32,763 nucleotides of DNA from positions 1-32,763 of the forward strand of contig SVHB01000029.1 in assembly GCA_015056005.1 (NCBI GenBank), written 5' to 3'. The notes under the pieces are model-generated. The model did not search any database and was not told the DNA's origin. It saw nothing but the letters and a program-made list of their open reading frames with translations. Shown here piece by piece: positions 9,354 to 17,960 of this stretch (positions are counted from its first letter, which is position 1; the number at the start of each line of letters is the position of its first letter). Position numbers and translations under genes: made by a program. This DNA is from Clostridiales bacterium (GTDB lineage: Bacteria > Bacillota > Clostridia > Christensenellales > UBA1750).

Positions 9354-10061
9354 CTATTCCCCGTCTCTCAGCCTGAGTGCGAGGTTGGGGTGGCGGGTGG
9401 TGATATTTTGTACGCCTATGGAAAGCAGGAGGGAGATAATTTCCTCGGTATCGGCTGTCCATGCAGAGAGGGAAAGGCCGCTTTCTTTAAGGGCGGGCAG
9501 GGTAAGCTCGGGAACGAGCTCAAGATAGCAAAGGTTGAGCCATGAAAGCCCAAGATCGCGCGCGGCTTTGATATCGACCGAAGCGTTTCCGTCCCTGCGT
9601 ATCTGGCGGGTATTGAGCCACACCTGTGCGTGAAGCTCGGCTGCTGCTGAGAGCTCGTCTAAATCCAAAGGCTCGCCCGTGAACACGATGCGGTCGGCCA
9701 TGGAATACTTTTTTGCGATATCGAGCACATCAAGCGCAAGGCGAGATTCTTTCAGGTCGCAGTTGAGCAGATGCGAGCTTGAGTGGCAAAGCATCTGTAT
9801 GCACTGTTCAAGGGTCGGACCGTCCTGAGCGCTGTCGTGACCCAAGCGCAGAGAGCCGTCTGATGTGCGGCGAACGTCGACCTCAAGTGCATCACAGGGA
9901 ATGTCCATGAGCTTGTTTATGGATTCAAGGGTGTTGGGTTCGGTGTTTTCCGCGCCCGCATGCGCGGTTATAAGGACCTGCGGGCGAGCTTGAAATGCGG
10001 TATCGATCGATAAAGGGCAGGATTCAAAGCCCGAGAGCCACCTGATGTTCAGCTTTTCCAT
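9354..10061 (-). CDS. Glycerophosphodiester phosphodiesterase family protein
   Basis: AHAGAENTEPNTLESI, ALEVDVRRTSDGSLRLGHD and the C-terminal LSAWTADTEEIISLLLSIGVQNITTRHPN are GDPD-like. Confidence 0.85.
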   Translation of the reverse strand: MEKLNIRWLSGFESCPLSIDTAFQARPQVLITAHAGAENTEPNTLESINKLMDIPCDALEVDVRRTSDGSLRLGHDSAQDGPTLEQCIQMLCHSSSHLLNCDLKESRLALDVLDIAKKYSMADRIVFTGEPLDLDELSAAAELHAQVWLNTRQIRRDGNASVDIKAARDLGLSWLNLCYLELVPELTLPALKESGLSLSAWTADTEEIISLLLSIGVQNITTRHPNLALRLRDGE

Positions 10062-10202
10062 ATATCTTTTGTCCTCTCTGTAAAACTGTTTCCGATGATT
10101 TTATTATAAACACCAAAGCTTTGGCTTGCAACAATATAAATGTTCCATTTTGCTGTGTTTGATGGTATAATCAGCGTGTAAAGACAAAAAGGAGATACTC
10201 CT

Positions 10203-10883
10203 ATGATAAAAATAGAGACTCATTGCCACACTTCGCCCGCAAGCAATTGCGCCAAGGTGAACGTTAGAGATACGCTGACAACGCTCAAAGAGCACGGCTA
10301 TGACGGTGTTTGCATTACAAACCACTACACCTATTATGACTGCATTCCCAGAAGCAACAGAATGATATTTGAAAGAGTCCTGGCCGATTATGAGGAAGCG
10401 AGAAATATCGCGCCTGAGATCGGCATCAAGGTGTTTTTCGGTGCAGAGCTCAGGTTTTACGAAAACGCCAACGATTATCTGCTCTATGGACTTACCCCGC
10501 GGGAGCTTTTTGATTTGGGCAGCGTATATGAGCTTGATCCGGAAAGGTTTTATAAGATCAAGCCCAAGCACGCCGTGTTTTATCAGGCTCACCCGTTCAG
10601 GATCAATATGTTCAGAGCCGATCCAAGATTTTTGGACGGCGTAGAGGTGTATAACGGTCACCCCGGACATGAGAGCAGCAACGAGCTTGCGCTCAAATGG
10701 GCAAAGGAAAATAATAAGCTCATGATATCCGGCTCCGATTTCCACCAGACAGTCGCCGCAGGCGCAGCCGGTATATATGTGGAAAAAATGCCCGAAAACG
10801 AGCGCGAGCTTGCTTTTATGCTCAAAACAGGCGCGTTTACCATGATCACTCCCAAATGGGAAAATACGGATATTATTGTATAA
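10203..10883 (+). CDS. PHP-domain protein (putative metal-dependent phosphoesterase)
   Basis: IETHCHTSPAS, DGVCITNHYTY, GAELRFYE, HPFRI, ISGSDFH; AAGGAG ribosome-binding site upstream. Confidence 0.88.
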   Translation: MIKIETHCHTSPASNCAKVNVRDTLTTLKEHGYDGVCITNHYTYYDCIPRSNRMIFERVLADYEEARNIAPEIGIKVFFGAELRFYENANDYLLYGLTPRELFDLGSVYELDPERFYKIKPKHAVFYQAHPFRINMFRADPRFLDGVEVYNGHPGHESSNELALKWAKENNKLMISGSDFHQTVAAGAAGIYVEKMPENERELAFMLKTGAFTMITPKWENTDIIV

Positions 10884-11017
10884 ATAATGTCGAAATTTGT
10901 ATATAAACGCCCTTTTCCACCTCAAAAGGAATGGATTTCCACATAAATAAAGCCGTTTTAGTAGGTTTTGCACATAGTTTTCCACATTTTCCACAGCGAT
11001 GGGGATATTCAGATTGG

Positions 11018-11075
11018 CTTGCTGCGCAAGCAATGATATATTCCTTCAGAATATGATATATGCGCTGTAAGCATG
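11018..11075. repeat. Mini-hairpin array with ATGATAT linkers
   Basis: CTTGCtgcGCAAG / ATGATAT / ATTCcttcaGAAT / ATGATAT / ATGCgctgtaaGCAT. Confidence 0.7.
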
Positions 11076-11117
11076 TTTTGGTTAGTAACCACCCTAAAGT
11101 AGAACTCTCCACAAAAT

Positions 11118-11146
11118 AAATCACGAGTGGCCCACAGGGCGGTCGT
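11118..11146 (+). repeat. Module B, degenerate copy
   Basis: AAATCACGAGTGGCCCACAGGGCGGTCGTG keeps the AAATCACG flank and a hairpin. Preceded by GGTTAGTAACCACCCTAAAG...CTCTCCACAAAATAAATCACG, as is copy 4. Confidence 0.6.
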
Positions 11147-11161
11147 GTGTGTCAAGACCGC

Positions 11162-11233
11162 AGTGAGATACGCCTTGCGGCGTGTGAAGAGTGAAATGTC
11201 CCTGCGGGACGTGAAATATGCGCTGCGCGCACG
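11162..11233 (+). repeat. Mini-hairpin array with GTGAGAT/GTGAAAT linkers
   Basis: GTGAGAT-ACGCCttgcGGCGT-GTGAAGA-GTGAAAT-GTCCCtgcGGGAC-GTGAAAT-ATGCGCTGCGCGCA. Confidence 0.8.
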
Positions 11234-11275
11234 TTTTGATTAGTAACCACACTAAAGAATAACCTTCCTAAAAAC

Positions 11276-11315
11276 AAATCACGCGTGACCCATACTTTAC
11301 GGGTCACGCGTAAGC
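11276..11315 (+). repeat. Module B copy 4
   Basis: AAATCAC-GCGTGACCC-ATACTTTAC-GGGTCACGC-GTAAGC. Confidence 0.9.
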
Positions 11316-11337
11316 TGCAGTATGAAATTACCTGATC

Positions 11338-11411
11338 CCAAAGTCTCAGGAATCCAAGGGATGAAATCCCTTGGTGGATGAGGGTGTGGGAGAAGGCAAA
11401 GCCTTCTCCCA
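11338..11411 (+). repeat. Module C copy 4 (divergent)
   Basis: CCCAAAGTCTCAGGAATCCAAGGGATGAAATCCCTTGGTGGATGAGGGTGTGGGAGAAGGCAAAGCCTTCTCCCA: same two-hairpin layout as copies 1-3, second stem entirely different in sequence. Confidence 0.8.
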
Positions 11412-11429
11412 AGAAAGCGAGGATTTCAC

Positions 11430-12113
11430 ATGAAAAAAATATATAATGACATACCGTTTACCCTGACTGACACGCAGGTGCTGGCGCATCTGAAGCTTTC
11501 TGAGGATTTTCTGGAAGACATTCGCGACATGATCGACAACACCAAAAAGACGGCAAAGCCCAAGGGCGTTATCGTTGAGGTGGAAATTGAGCGCGTTGAC
11601 GAAAAGACGACCATCGTCGGCGGCAAGAAGATAGTGAGCAAGGTCGTTGCCGCAAATCTTGAAGGCAGGGAAAAGGCGTACGCATATGTTGCGACCTGCG
11701 GCAGGGAAGCCGATAAGCTCATGCAGGAGACTGTCGACCCCGTGGAGAAGCTCTGGCAGGCAGAGATAAACCAGTATCTGCTCATGCAGGCAAGGCTTTA
11801 TATGATGCGCAAGCTGCAGGAGGAGGAGAATCTTTCCGTTTTGAGCTCGCTCAACCCCGGCTCCAACCCCGACTGGCCCATTACCGAGCAGGTGAACCTG
11901 TTCTCTATGATAGGCGATGTTAAAGAGGATATCGGAGTCACGCTGACCGAGAGCTTCCTTATGATGCCCATAAAATCATCGAGCGGCATATGGTTTGAAG
12001 CAAAGGACGATCACTATACCAACTGCTCCATTTGCCTTAGGAAGAACTGCCAGGGCAGAAGAGCGCCCTTTGATCAGCAAAGATACGACAAGATTTTCGG
12101 AGCGGGAATGTGA
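11430..12113 (+). CDS. Vitamin B12-dependent methionine synthase activation-domain protein
   Basis: FSMIGDVKEDIGVTLTESFLMMPIKSSSGIWFEA resembles the MetH activation domain; C-terminal CSICLRKNCQGRRAPF cysteine motif. Confidence 0.8.
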   Translation: MKKIYNDIPFTLTDTQVLAHLKLSEDFLEDIRDMIDNTKKTAKPKGVIVEVEIERVDEKTTIVGGKKIVSKVVAANLEGREKAYAYVATCGREADKLMQETVDPVEKLWQAEINQYLLMQARLYMMRKLQEEENLSVLSSLNPGSNPDWPITEQVNLFSMIGDVKEDIGVTLTESFLMMPIKSSSGIWFEAKDDHYTNCSICLRKNCQGRRAPFDQQRYDKIFGAGM

Positions 12114-12526
12114 TGAGGGTCACCGTTATAGACGCGCAGGGCGGCGGCATCGGCAAAGCCGTCGTTAAAGCGATAAAAGAAAAGGCCCCCGACTGCATGG
12201 TGATCGCAGTGGGAACCAACGCCGTTGCCACCACCGCAATGCTCAAAGCGGGCGCGGATGTGGGCGCAACGGGCGAAAACGCCGTGGTGTATAACTGCGC
12301 AAAAGCGCAGGTGCTCATAGCCCCCATAGGGCTTACGCTCGCAAACGCGATGTACGGCGAGATCAGCCCCGGGATGGCTCGGGCTGTGGGCGAGTGCGAA
12401 GCGATAAAGATACTCATCCCCGTAAAGCAATGCAGCGCCAAGATCGCAGGTCTTATGGATAAGCCGCAGGCGGCGTATATCCAGGACGCTGTCGAAATGG
12501 CGCTGAACGAAATGAAAAATATTTAA
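12113..12526 (+). CDS. DUF3842-like protein
   Basis: MRVTVIDAQGGGIGKAVVKAIKE...AVGTNAVATTAMLKAGADVGATGENAVVYN. ATG overlaps the preceding stop (TGATG). Confidence 0.75.
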   Translation: MRVTVIDAQGGGIGKAVVKAIKEKAPDCMVIAVGTNAVATTAMLKAGADVGATGENAVVYNCAKAQVLIAPIGLTLANAMYGEISPGMARAVGECEAIKILIPVKQCSAKIAGLMDKPQAAYIQDAVEMALNEMKNI

Positions 12527-13431
12527 TATCGACCGTTTGACCAGTCTTCAAGCGCTTTGAGAAGATGCGCAGGGCTTTGCGCTGCCGTATCTCCAAAGCG
12601 CTTTTTTATGTTCTGGAGTATTATTTCAGCGCCGAAAGCGTGCAGAAGCAGACCGCGGTATAGATGATGGGCAAGGGAAAGACCGGAAAGAGCGGTGAAG
12701 CTTTGGGCGCATCCAAGGTCAAGATCGAAAAGATCGACTGTCACGCATACCGACTCCAAAAACGCGGGCGCAAGATTGCTGTCGGCAAAATCGATCACGA
12801 AAAGCTCGCCGTCTTTATACAGCACGTTGTCGCCGTTCAGATCGCCGTGAACGTATACCTGCTCCTCTTTTTTTGCGCATTTTGCCACCGATATAGCCTC
12901 TTCTTTGAAGCTTTTTGGCAGCTTGTCCCAGCGCCTGTTGGATATGACCTGCGCGCAGGCGTCCATGGGCGTGAAGCTTTTTACGGGGACGTTTAAGCAG
13001 CGCAATCTTTCTGAGAAGTTTTTTGAAAGTAAAATGAGCTCGTCTTTTGAGAAAGATGCGCGGACAGACTGAAACTCGGGCGCGTCAATGTATTCCATGA
13101 TGATGTAGTAAAAGCGATATTTGTCGTCGATGTAACCGGATGCAAGCACATTTGGCGAGCTGAACCCGCATTTCATCGCATGGCGCATGGAAAAAAGCTC
13201 TATGTCAAAGCCGTCCTTGCCCGAAAGCCCCGTTTCGATCGGGGTGTATATCTTTATGACCGTGTTTCCCGAGCGGAAAACGGCGTTGGTGCCCGGGGTG
13301 AGCGGCGATAAAGGCTCAAAGGGTATTTGGTTTTTTCTGTAGATCTCTTTTGCAAGCGGCGTGAAGGCCTGAAGGTTTTGAAATTCCCTGCCCCAGTTTT
13401 CCCAGCCGCTCAGATCGCGGGTGTAAAGCAT
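12523..13431 (-). CDS. Aminoglycoside phosphotransferase-like kinase family protein
   Basis: YVHGDLNGDNVLYKDGELFVIDFADS matches the APH/choline-kinase catalytic loop and DFG-like motif. The internal Met (MLYTRDL) is preferred because the ORF start at 13470 lies inside the upstream gene. Confidence 0.75.
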   Translation of the reverse strand: MLYTRDLSGWENWGREFQNLQAFTPLAKEIYRKNQIPFEPLSPLTPGTNAVFRSGNTVIKIYTPIETGLSGKDGFDIELFSMRHAMKCGFSSPNVLASGYIDDKYRFYYIIMEYIDAPEFQSVRASFSKDELILLSKNFSERLRCLNVPVKSFTPMDACAQVISNRRWDKLPKSFKEEAISVAKCAKKEEQVYVHGDLNGDNVLYKDGELFVIDFADSNLAPAFLESVCVTVDLFDLDLGCAQSFTALSGLSLAHHLYRGLLLHAFGAEIILQNIKKRFGDTAAQSPAHLLKALEDWSNGRY

Positions 13432-13441
13432 GTTCTTTGTC

Positions 13442-15481
13442 CTATTGAAGCTTTTTGTAGTAAAGCCCACGGGTGAATTTGCCGCTCGGGCTCTCGCCGG
13501 TTTTAAAATCTTCGATAATTTTTATGCAGTCGGCGCTCGTTTCGTTGGTAAAATACAGGGTCACAAAATCAAGCCCGGAAAGATCCTTGTCTGAGATGTT
13601 TACGGGAACGGAGTTGAGAAGAACGCTGTAGCGCCTGTTTTTGCAGATCAGGGGGAAATCCACGCCCATCCTGTCTTTAAGCAGCGGCCTGCCGTTGCAC
13701 GAGGGCGGGCAGGCAAAGCCCTTTTTGTTCGGGCAGCTCCTGAGCAGCATCACGGGCAGATTGCCGTAGGCGATAACCCCGCGCGGAATATCGCAGGAAA
13801 GCTTCTTAGCGTCGGTTATAAGACCTTCAAAGGAAACGGTAAGGCTCTTTAAGCCAAGGCGTTCAAATTCCTTTGCCGCCATGGAGTTCAATACGTTGAG
13901 CCCCGTGCCGCCGTGAACTTCAAGCCCCGCTTCTTTAATAAGCTTTAATGCGCCGATGTTGTTACAGTATGCGCCGCGCACGCCGTTTGCTTTGACCGAA
14001 AGGAGCTTTTTAAGCAAGGCTTCCTCCTCCAAGGCAAATACCAGCTCGTCGACCTCTGCGTAAACGTTTTTGAACCTGCCGATCAGGGAAGGATCGGCGT
14101 TTATCGCGTCGATGGGAAGTATCGCGTCGTATTGGGTGTAATCAAAACCCGGCACAATCTGGTTTGCGCTCAAGAACCTCAGGCGCATTTGGGGCTCGAT
14201 ATCGCGGATCCTTTCCTGCTTAGGTATCCCGGGCAGAGGATTTATTTTATAGCCCTCGTTTTTCATGCGAAGGGAAGAAAGCTGTTCAAGGCAAGTGCTT
14301 CTAAGCTTGTTAAGAGCGCTTGCGGGCATGAATATGCCGTCTTCGATATCGCAGGTGAATTCCTTTAAGAAATAGGGAGTGCCGCCGGTCTTTGAAAGGG
14401 AGCGTTTTGCGTATTCTTCGTCCATGGGCTTGCCCGTTGCTGGAAGGGGCTGAGGCCCTTGAGTGTATACGCTGTGCTCGCCGTCGTCTATATATAATGA
14501 AGAAAGGTTTTTGGTCGCTGTAAGATGCATGTTGATGCCGACAAGCGGAGTCTCGTTCCTGTAAAGCTCCTGCAGGGGCTTAAACACGGTCGCGCTTGAT
14601 ATAACGTCGCCCTTGTCGCGGATGCCGAACATGCTCTCACCGATTTTGGAAGTCAGGTATCCGTCAGTGAAACCGCCTCTGGAAAATACGGCTCTTAAAG
14701 TATCGATATCGTATTTTTCACCGCGCAGAGCGTTTTTGCAGGCGGTGACGGCTGCGGCAACGTATTCGGGGCGCTTCATCCTGCCTTCGATCTTGATGGA
14801 GCATATCCCCGCCTGTTCAAGCGCCTTTATGTGCTGTACATAGGACATGTCCTTGAGTGAAAGCGCATAAGGCCTTTTTGATGTGTTGGTAAATTCAAGC
14901 CTGCAGGGCTGGGCGCACATGCCCCTATTGCCGCTGCGGCCGCCCAGCATGGCGGAAAGATAGCACTGACCCGAAACGCTCATGCAAAGCGCGCCGTGTA
15001 CAAAGCTTTCAAGCTCTATATCACAGCTCTTTCTTATTTTTTCGATCTCGGTGAGCGAAACTTCCCTTGCAAGCACCACGCGGGAATAGCCCATGTCCTC
15101 AAGCTGCTTTGCGCCCGAAAGGTTGTGTATGCTCATCTGGGTGGACGCGTGAAGGGGCAGATCGGGGCAGATTTCCCTGAACAGCTTAAACACCGCAAGG
15201 TCCTGGATTATCGCTGCATCCGCGCCCGAAAGCGCAATTTTCTCTATCTGCTTTGCGGCGTCCGAAAGTTCAAGATCGGTTATAAGGGTATTGAAGGTCA
15301 CGTGAACCTTCACGGAGCGCTCATGGCAGTAGTTCACCGCTTCTATGAGCTGCGCATCGTCAAAATTGCCCGCGCTTCTTCTGGCGTTGAAGTTTTTTGT
15401 TCCAAGGTAAACAGCGTTTGCGCCCGAGCGCACAGCCGCGATCAGCTGCTCCATTGCTCCGGCGGGAGCCAGTATCTCCAT
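13442..15481 (-). CDS. U32 family peptidase (long form)
   Basis: MEILAPAGAMEQLIAAVRSGANAVYLGTKNFNARRSAGNF, ESFVHGALCMSVSGQCYLSAMLGGRSGNRGMCAQPCRL, SIKIEGRMKRPEYVA are U32 signatures. Confidence 0.93.
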   Translation of the reverse strand: MEILAPAGAMEQLIAAVRSGANAVYLGTKNFNARRSAGNFDDAQLIEAVNYCHERSVKVHVTFNTLITDLELSDAAKQIEKIALSGADAAIIQDLAVFKLFREICPDLPLHASTQMSIHNLSGAKQLEDMGYSRVVLAREVSLTEIEKIRKSCDIELESFVHGALCMSVSGQCYLSAMLGGRSGNRGMCAQPCRLEFTNTSKRPYALSLKDMSYVQHIKALEQAGICSIKIEGRMKRPEYVAAAVTACKNALRGEKYDIDTLRAVFSRGGFTDGYLTSKIGESMFGIRDKGDVISSATVFKPLQELYRNETPLVGINMHLTATKNLSSLYIDDGEHSVYTQGPQPLPATGKPMDEEYAKRSLSKTGGTPYFLKEFTCDIEDGIFMPASALNKLRSTCLEQLSSLRMKNEGYKINPLPGIPKQERIRDIEPQMRLRFLSANQIVPGFDYTQYDAILPIDAINADPSLIGRFKNVYAEVDELVFALEEEALLKKLLSVKANGVRGAYCNNIGALKLIKEAGLEVHGGTGLNVLNSMAAKEFERLGLKSLTVSFEGLITDAKKLSCDIPRGVIAYGNLPVMLLRSCPNKKGFACPPSCNGRPLLKDRMGVDFPLICKNRRYSVLLNSVPVNISDKDLSGLDFVTLYFTNETSADCIKIIEDFKTGESPSGKFTRGLYYKKLQ

Positions 15482-15619
15482 AATAACACTCCCGTAAATA
15501 TCTTCTTTTCCATTATACCACATAAATGAGCATTTCTTAGTTTATTTTTAACTTAAGTTCATATATAATTCATTTAGTGGCACTATGCTTTTATCATAAA
15601 GATAAAAGGAGTGACATGA

Positions 15620-15946
15620 ATGACACGCACTCTAAACGCCGCAAAGGAGATAGAGGAGCTTAAAGCAAAGGGCGATCTGTCGGAGCTTTTTCCGTATATG
15701 TTCTCCCCTTTGCCAAAGGTCAGGGCGCTTGCCTATACAGCTATTGCATGCTTCCCCGACGAGAGCAGCGCCGTCTGCGCCCTTATATCCGGAATGGATG
15801 ATCCGGACAGCGAGGCAAGGCAGGCTGCTATCGACGGCATCGTGAACATCGGCGGACGTCAGATCGCAAAGCTCACCCAATGGAAGCTCGGCTCCTCCAA
15901 AAACAAGGCTATCATCCGCGCGGTCAAGCCAACGCTTGCAAGATAG
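15620..15946 (+). CDS. Small HEAT-repeat domain protein
   Basis: LPKVRALAYTAIACFPDESSAVCALISGMDDPDSEARQAAIDGIVNIG looks like two HEAT-like helical repeats. Confidence 0.65.
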   Translation: MTRTLNAAKEIEELKAKGDLSELFPYMFSPLPKVRALAYTAIACFPDESSAVCALISGMDDPDSEARQAAIDGIVNIGGRQIAKLTQWKLGSSKNKAIIRAVKPTLAR

Positions 15947-15964
15947 CGCAATAAAAGGAGTTTT

Positions 15965-16636
15965 ATGTTCAAAATTTTGGTTGTTGAAGACGACGAAAGG
16001 CTTTTGAAGCTGATGAGCGCCGTTTTGAGGAAAAACGGATACGACGCATTGACCGCCCCCAACGGCGTGGAGGCGCTTGAGGTCATGGATCAGAACCATA
16101 TAGACCTCATCATATCCGATATAATGATGCCCAAAATGGACGGCTATCAGTTCACAAGGCAGCTGCGCGAGGGAGGATACACCCAGCCGATACTCATGGT
16201 CACCGCAAAGGACGATTTTGACGCAAAGCTCAGAGGTTTCACCGCAGGCACCGACGATTATATGGTAAAGCCGATAGATTTGAACGAAATGATCCTGAGG
16301 GTGGGCGCGCTGCTTAGAAGGTCCCAGATAGCAAGCGAGCACAGGATAGAAGTGGGTGATATGCTCTTAAATTACGATTCCTTCACAGTCAGATGGCGCG
16401 GCGAGGAAATGATGCTGCCCAAAAAGGAGTTTTTGCTTTTGTATAAGCTTTTGTCCTACCCGGGCAGGATATTTACCCGCCAGCAGCTGATGGACGAGCT
16501 CTGGGGCTTTGATTCTACCGCAGACGAGCGCACGGTCGATGTGCACATAAAGCGGCTCAGGGAGCGCTTCCACGATAACAACGCCTTTGAGATCGTGACC
16601 GTCAGAGGCCTTGGCTATAAAGCGGTGAAAAGCTGA
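15965..16636 (+). CDS. OmpR/PhoB-family response regulator
   Basis: KILVVEDDERLLKLM, DLIISDIMMPKMDGYQ, TAKDDFDAKLRGFTAGTDDYMVKP and a winged-helix C-terminus. Confidence 0.95.
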   Translation: MFKILVVEDDERLLKLMSAVLRKNGYDALTAPNGVEALEVMDQNHIDLIISDIMMPKMDGYQFTRQLREGGYTQPILMVTAKDDFDAKLRGFTAGTDDYMVKPIDLNEMILRVGALLRRSQIASEHRIEVGDMLLNYDSFTVRWRGEEMMLPKKEFLLLYKLLSYPGRIFTRQQLMDELWGFDSTADERTVDVHIKRLRERFHDNNAFEIVTVRGLGYKAVKS

Positions 16637-17718
16637 TGGATAAGCTGAATAAATTCCGTCAGGAAAAGCGCGGACTGTTTTCGGGCATGAACATGATGCT
16701 CGTTTTGCGCGTTATGGCTCTGCAGGCCATCGCAACGGCCATCATGATCGGCGTTTTCTATATCGTTTCGCGCTTTGAGCTGCTTCCGATAACCACCTGG
16801 AGCCTTTGGCTCGTCGCCTATTGCCTGCTCGGCTGCGGCATGGTGGTCGGCATGATAATGATAGCTATTTTTTCCAAGCATATCATGCAGCCCTTCACAG
16901 ACCTTAACCGCGCCACAGAGCGCGTTTCAAGGGGCGATTTTGATGTTGAAGTAAAGGTTCCCGCGCTTGTCGGCGGCGAGCTCAGGGATTTTATTAATGG
17001 CTTCAATAAGATGGTCAGAGAGCTCAGGAGCATCGAGCAGATGCGCAGCGAGTTCACCGCAGTTATTTCTCACGAATTCAAGACTCCGCTTTCATCGATG
17101 CAGGGATATGCCACCCTTTTGCAGGACGAGGATCTTCCCCTTCAGGAAAGACAGGAATACGCGCAGATCATCATCGACTCATCCAGAAGGCTTTCCGAGC
17201 TTGCCAACAATATATTAAAGCTCACAAAGCTTGAAAACCAGCAGATAATATCGGATGCGAGCACGTTTTCTCTTGATGAACAGCTGCGCCTTGTGATACT
17301 CACCCTGGAACCGCAGTGGAGTAAAAAGAATATCGAAATGGATATCGACCTTGTGCCCTCTATGATCTCCTCCTCGGAGGAGCTTTTGTGGCAGGTTTGG
17401 TCAAATCTTCTGGATAACGCCATCAAGTTCACCCCCGAGGGCGGCACGATCTGTGTGCAGATGAGCCGCGGCAGCGACGCGACCCTTGTTTGCATAAAGG
17501 ATAACGGCGAGGGCATGGACGAAAAAACTCAGGAGCATATTTTCGATAAATTCTATCAGGGCGATAAAACAAGGGCGTCCAAGGGCAATGGTCTTGGGCT
17601 TGCGCTGGTAAAGCGCGTGCTGGATCTTTGCGGCGCGGATATATCGGTCAAAAGCGCTCCCGGGCAGGGCGCGGAATTCACCGTCACCTTCCCCGAGATC
17701 CCGGTTAGAAGCAATTGA
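16636..17718 (+). CDS. Sensor histidine kinase (HAMP, HisKA, HATPase)
   Basis: Two transmembrane segments, VISHEFKTPLSSMQGYATLL H-box, WSNLLDNAIKFTPEGG N-box, GNGLGLALVKRV G-box; TGATG overlap with the response regulator. Confidence 0.95.
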   Translation: MDKLNKFRQEKRGLFSGMNMMLVLRVMALQAIATAIMIGVFYIVSRFELLPITTWSLWLVAYCLLGCGMVVGMIMIAIFSKHIMQPFTDLNRATERVSRGDFDVEVKVPALVGGELRDFINGFNKMVRELRSIEQMRSEFTAVISHEFKTPLSSMQGYATLLQDEDLPLQERQEYAQIIIDSSRRLSELANNILKLTKLENQQIISDASTFSLDEQLRLVILTLEPQWSKKNIEMDIDLVPSMISSSEELLWQVWSNLLDNAIKFTPEGGTICVQMSRGSDATLVCIKDNGEGMDEKTQEHIFDKFYQGDKTRASKGNGLGLALVKRVLDLCGADISVKSAPGQGAEFTVTFPEIPVRSN

Positions 17719-17734
17719 TAAAATTAGTTTTAAA

Positions 17735-17763
17735 AACGGCGCGGATAAAAGCGCTGTTTTTTT
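17735..17763 (+). terminator. Terminator of the two-component operon
   Basis: AACGGCGC-ggataaaa-GCGCTGTT followed by TTTTT. Confidence 0.65.
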
Positions 17764-17858
17764 GCGCATAAAACGCTCTTTTTGGGGGAAAAATAAGCCG
17801 GTATGGTCGGGTTTGTCAAAAGATTGATAAAATTATAACAAAAAAGATTGTTAAACTC

Positions 17859-17887
17859 TTGACAAAGTCTGCAAATTAAGCTTTAAT
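17859..17887 (+). promoter_or_regulatory. SigA-type promoter for uxuA
   Basis: TTGACA (17859-17864), 17-nt spacer, TTTAAT (17882-17887). Confidence 0.6.
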
Positions 17888-17960
17888 ACCAAGGGGCTTG
17901 TGACCCGATGGGAATATTCGGGCGCAAAGCGCTCAAAGACAGAAAAAGGGTGGATTTTTC

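Noticed and set aside
8921-9462. Minus-strand ORFs (76 aa, 69 aa, 69 aa) across the repeat block
   Set aside because: They translate the repeat modules or run antisense to the GDPD gene C-terminus, with no recognisable domain.
10104-11033. 309-aa minus-strand ORF
   Set aside because: Antisense to the PHP-domain gene, which has clear motifs and a ribosome-binding site; shadow ORF.
15632-16342. 236-aa minus-strand ORF
   Set aside because: Antisense to the HEAT-repeat and response-regulator genes; the plus-strand products are well supported.
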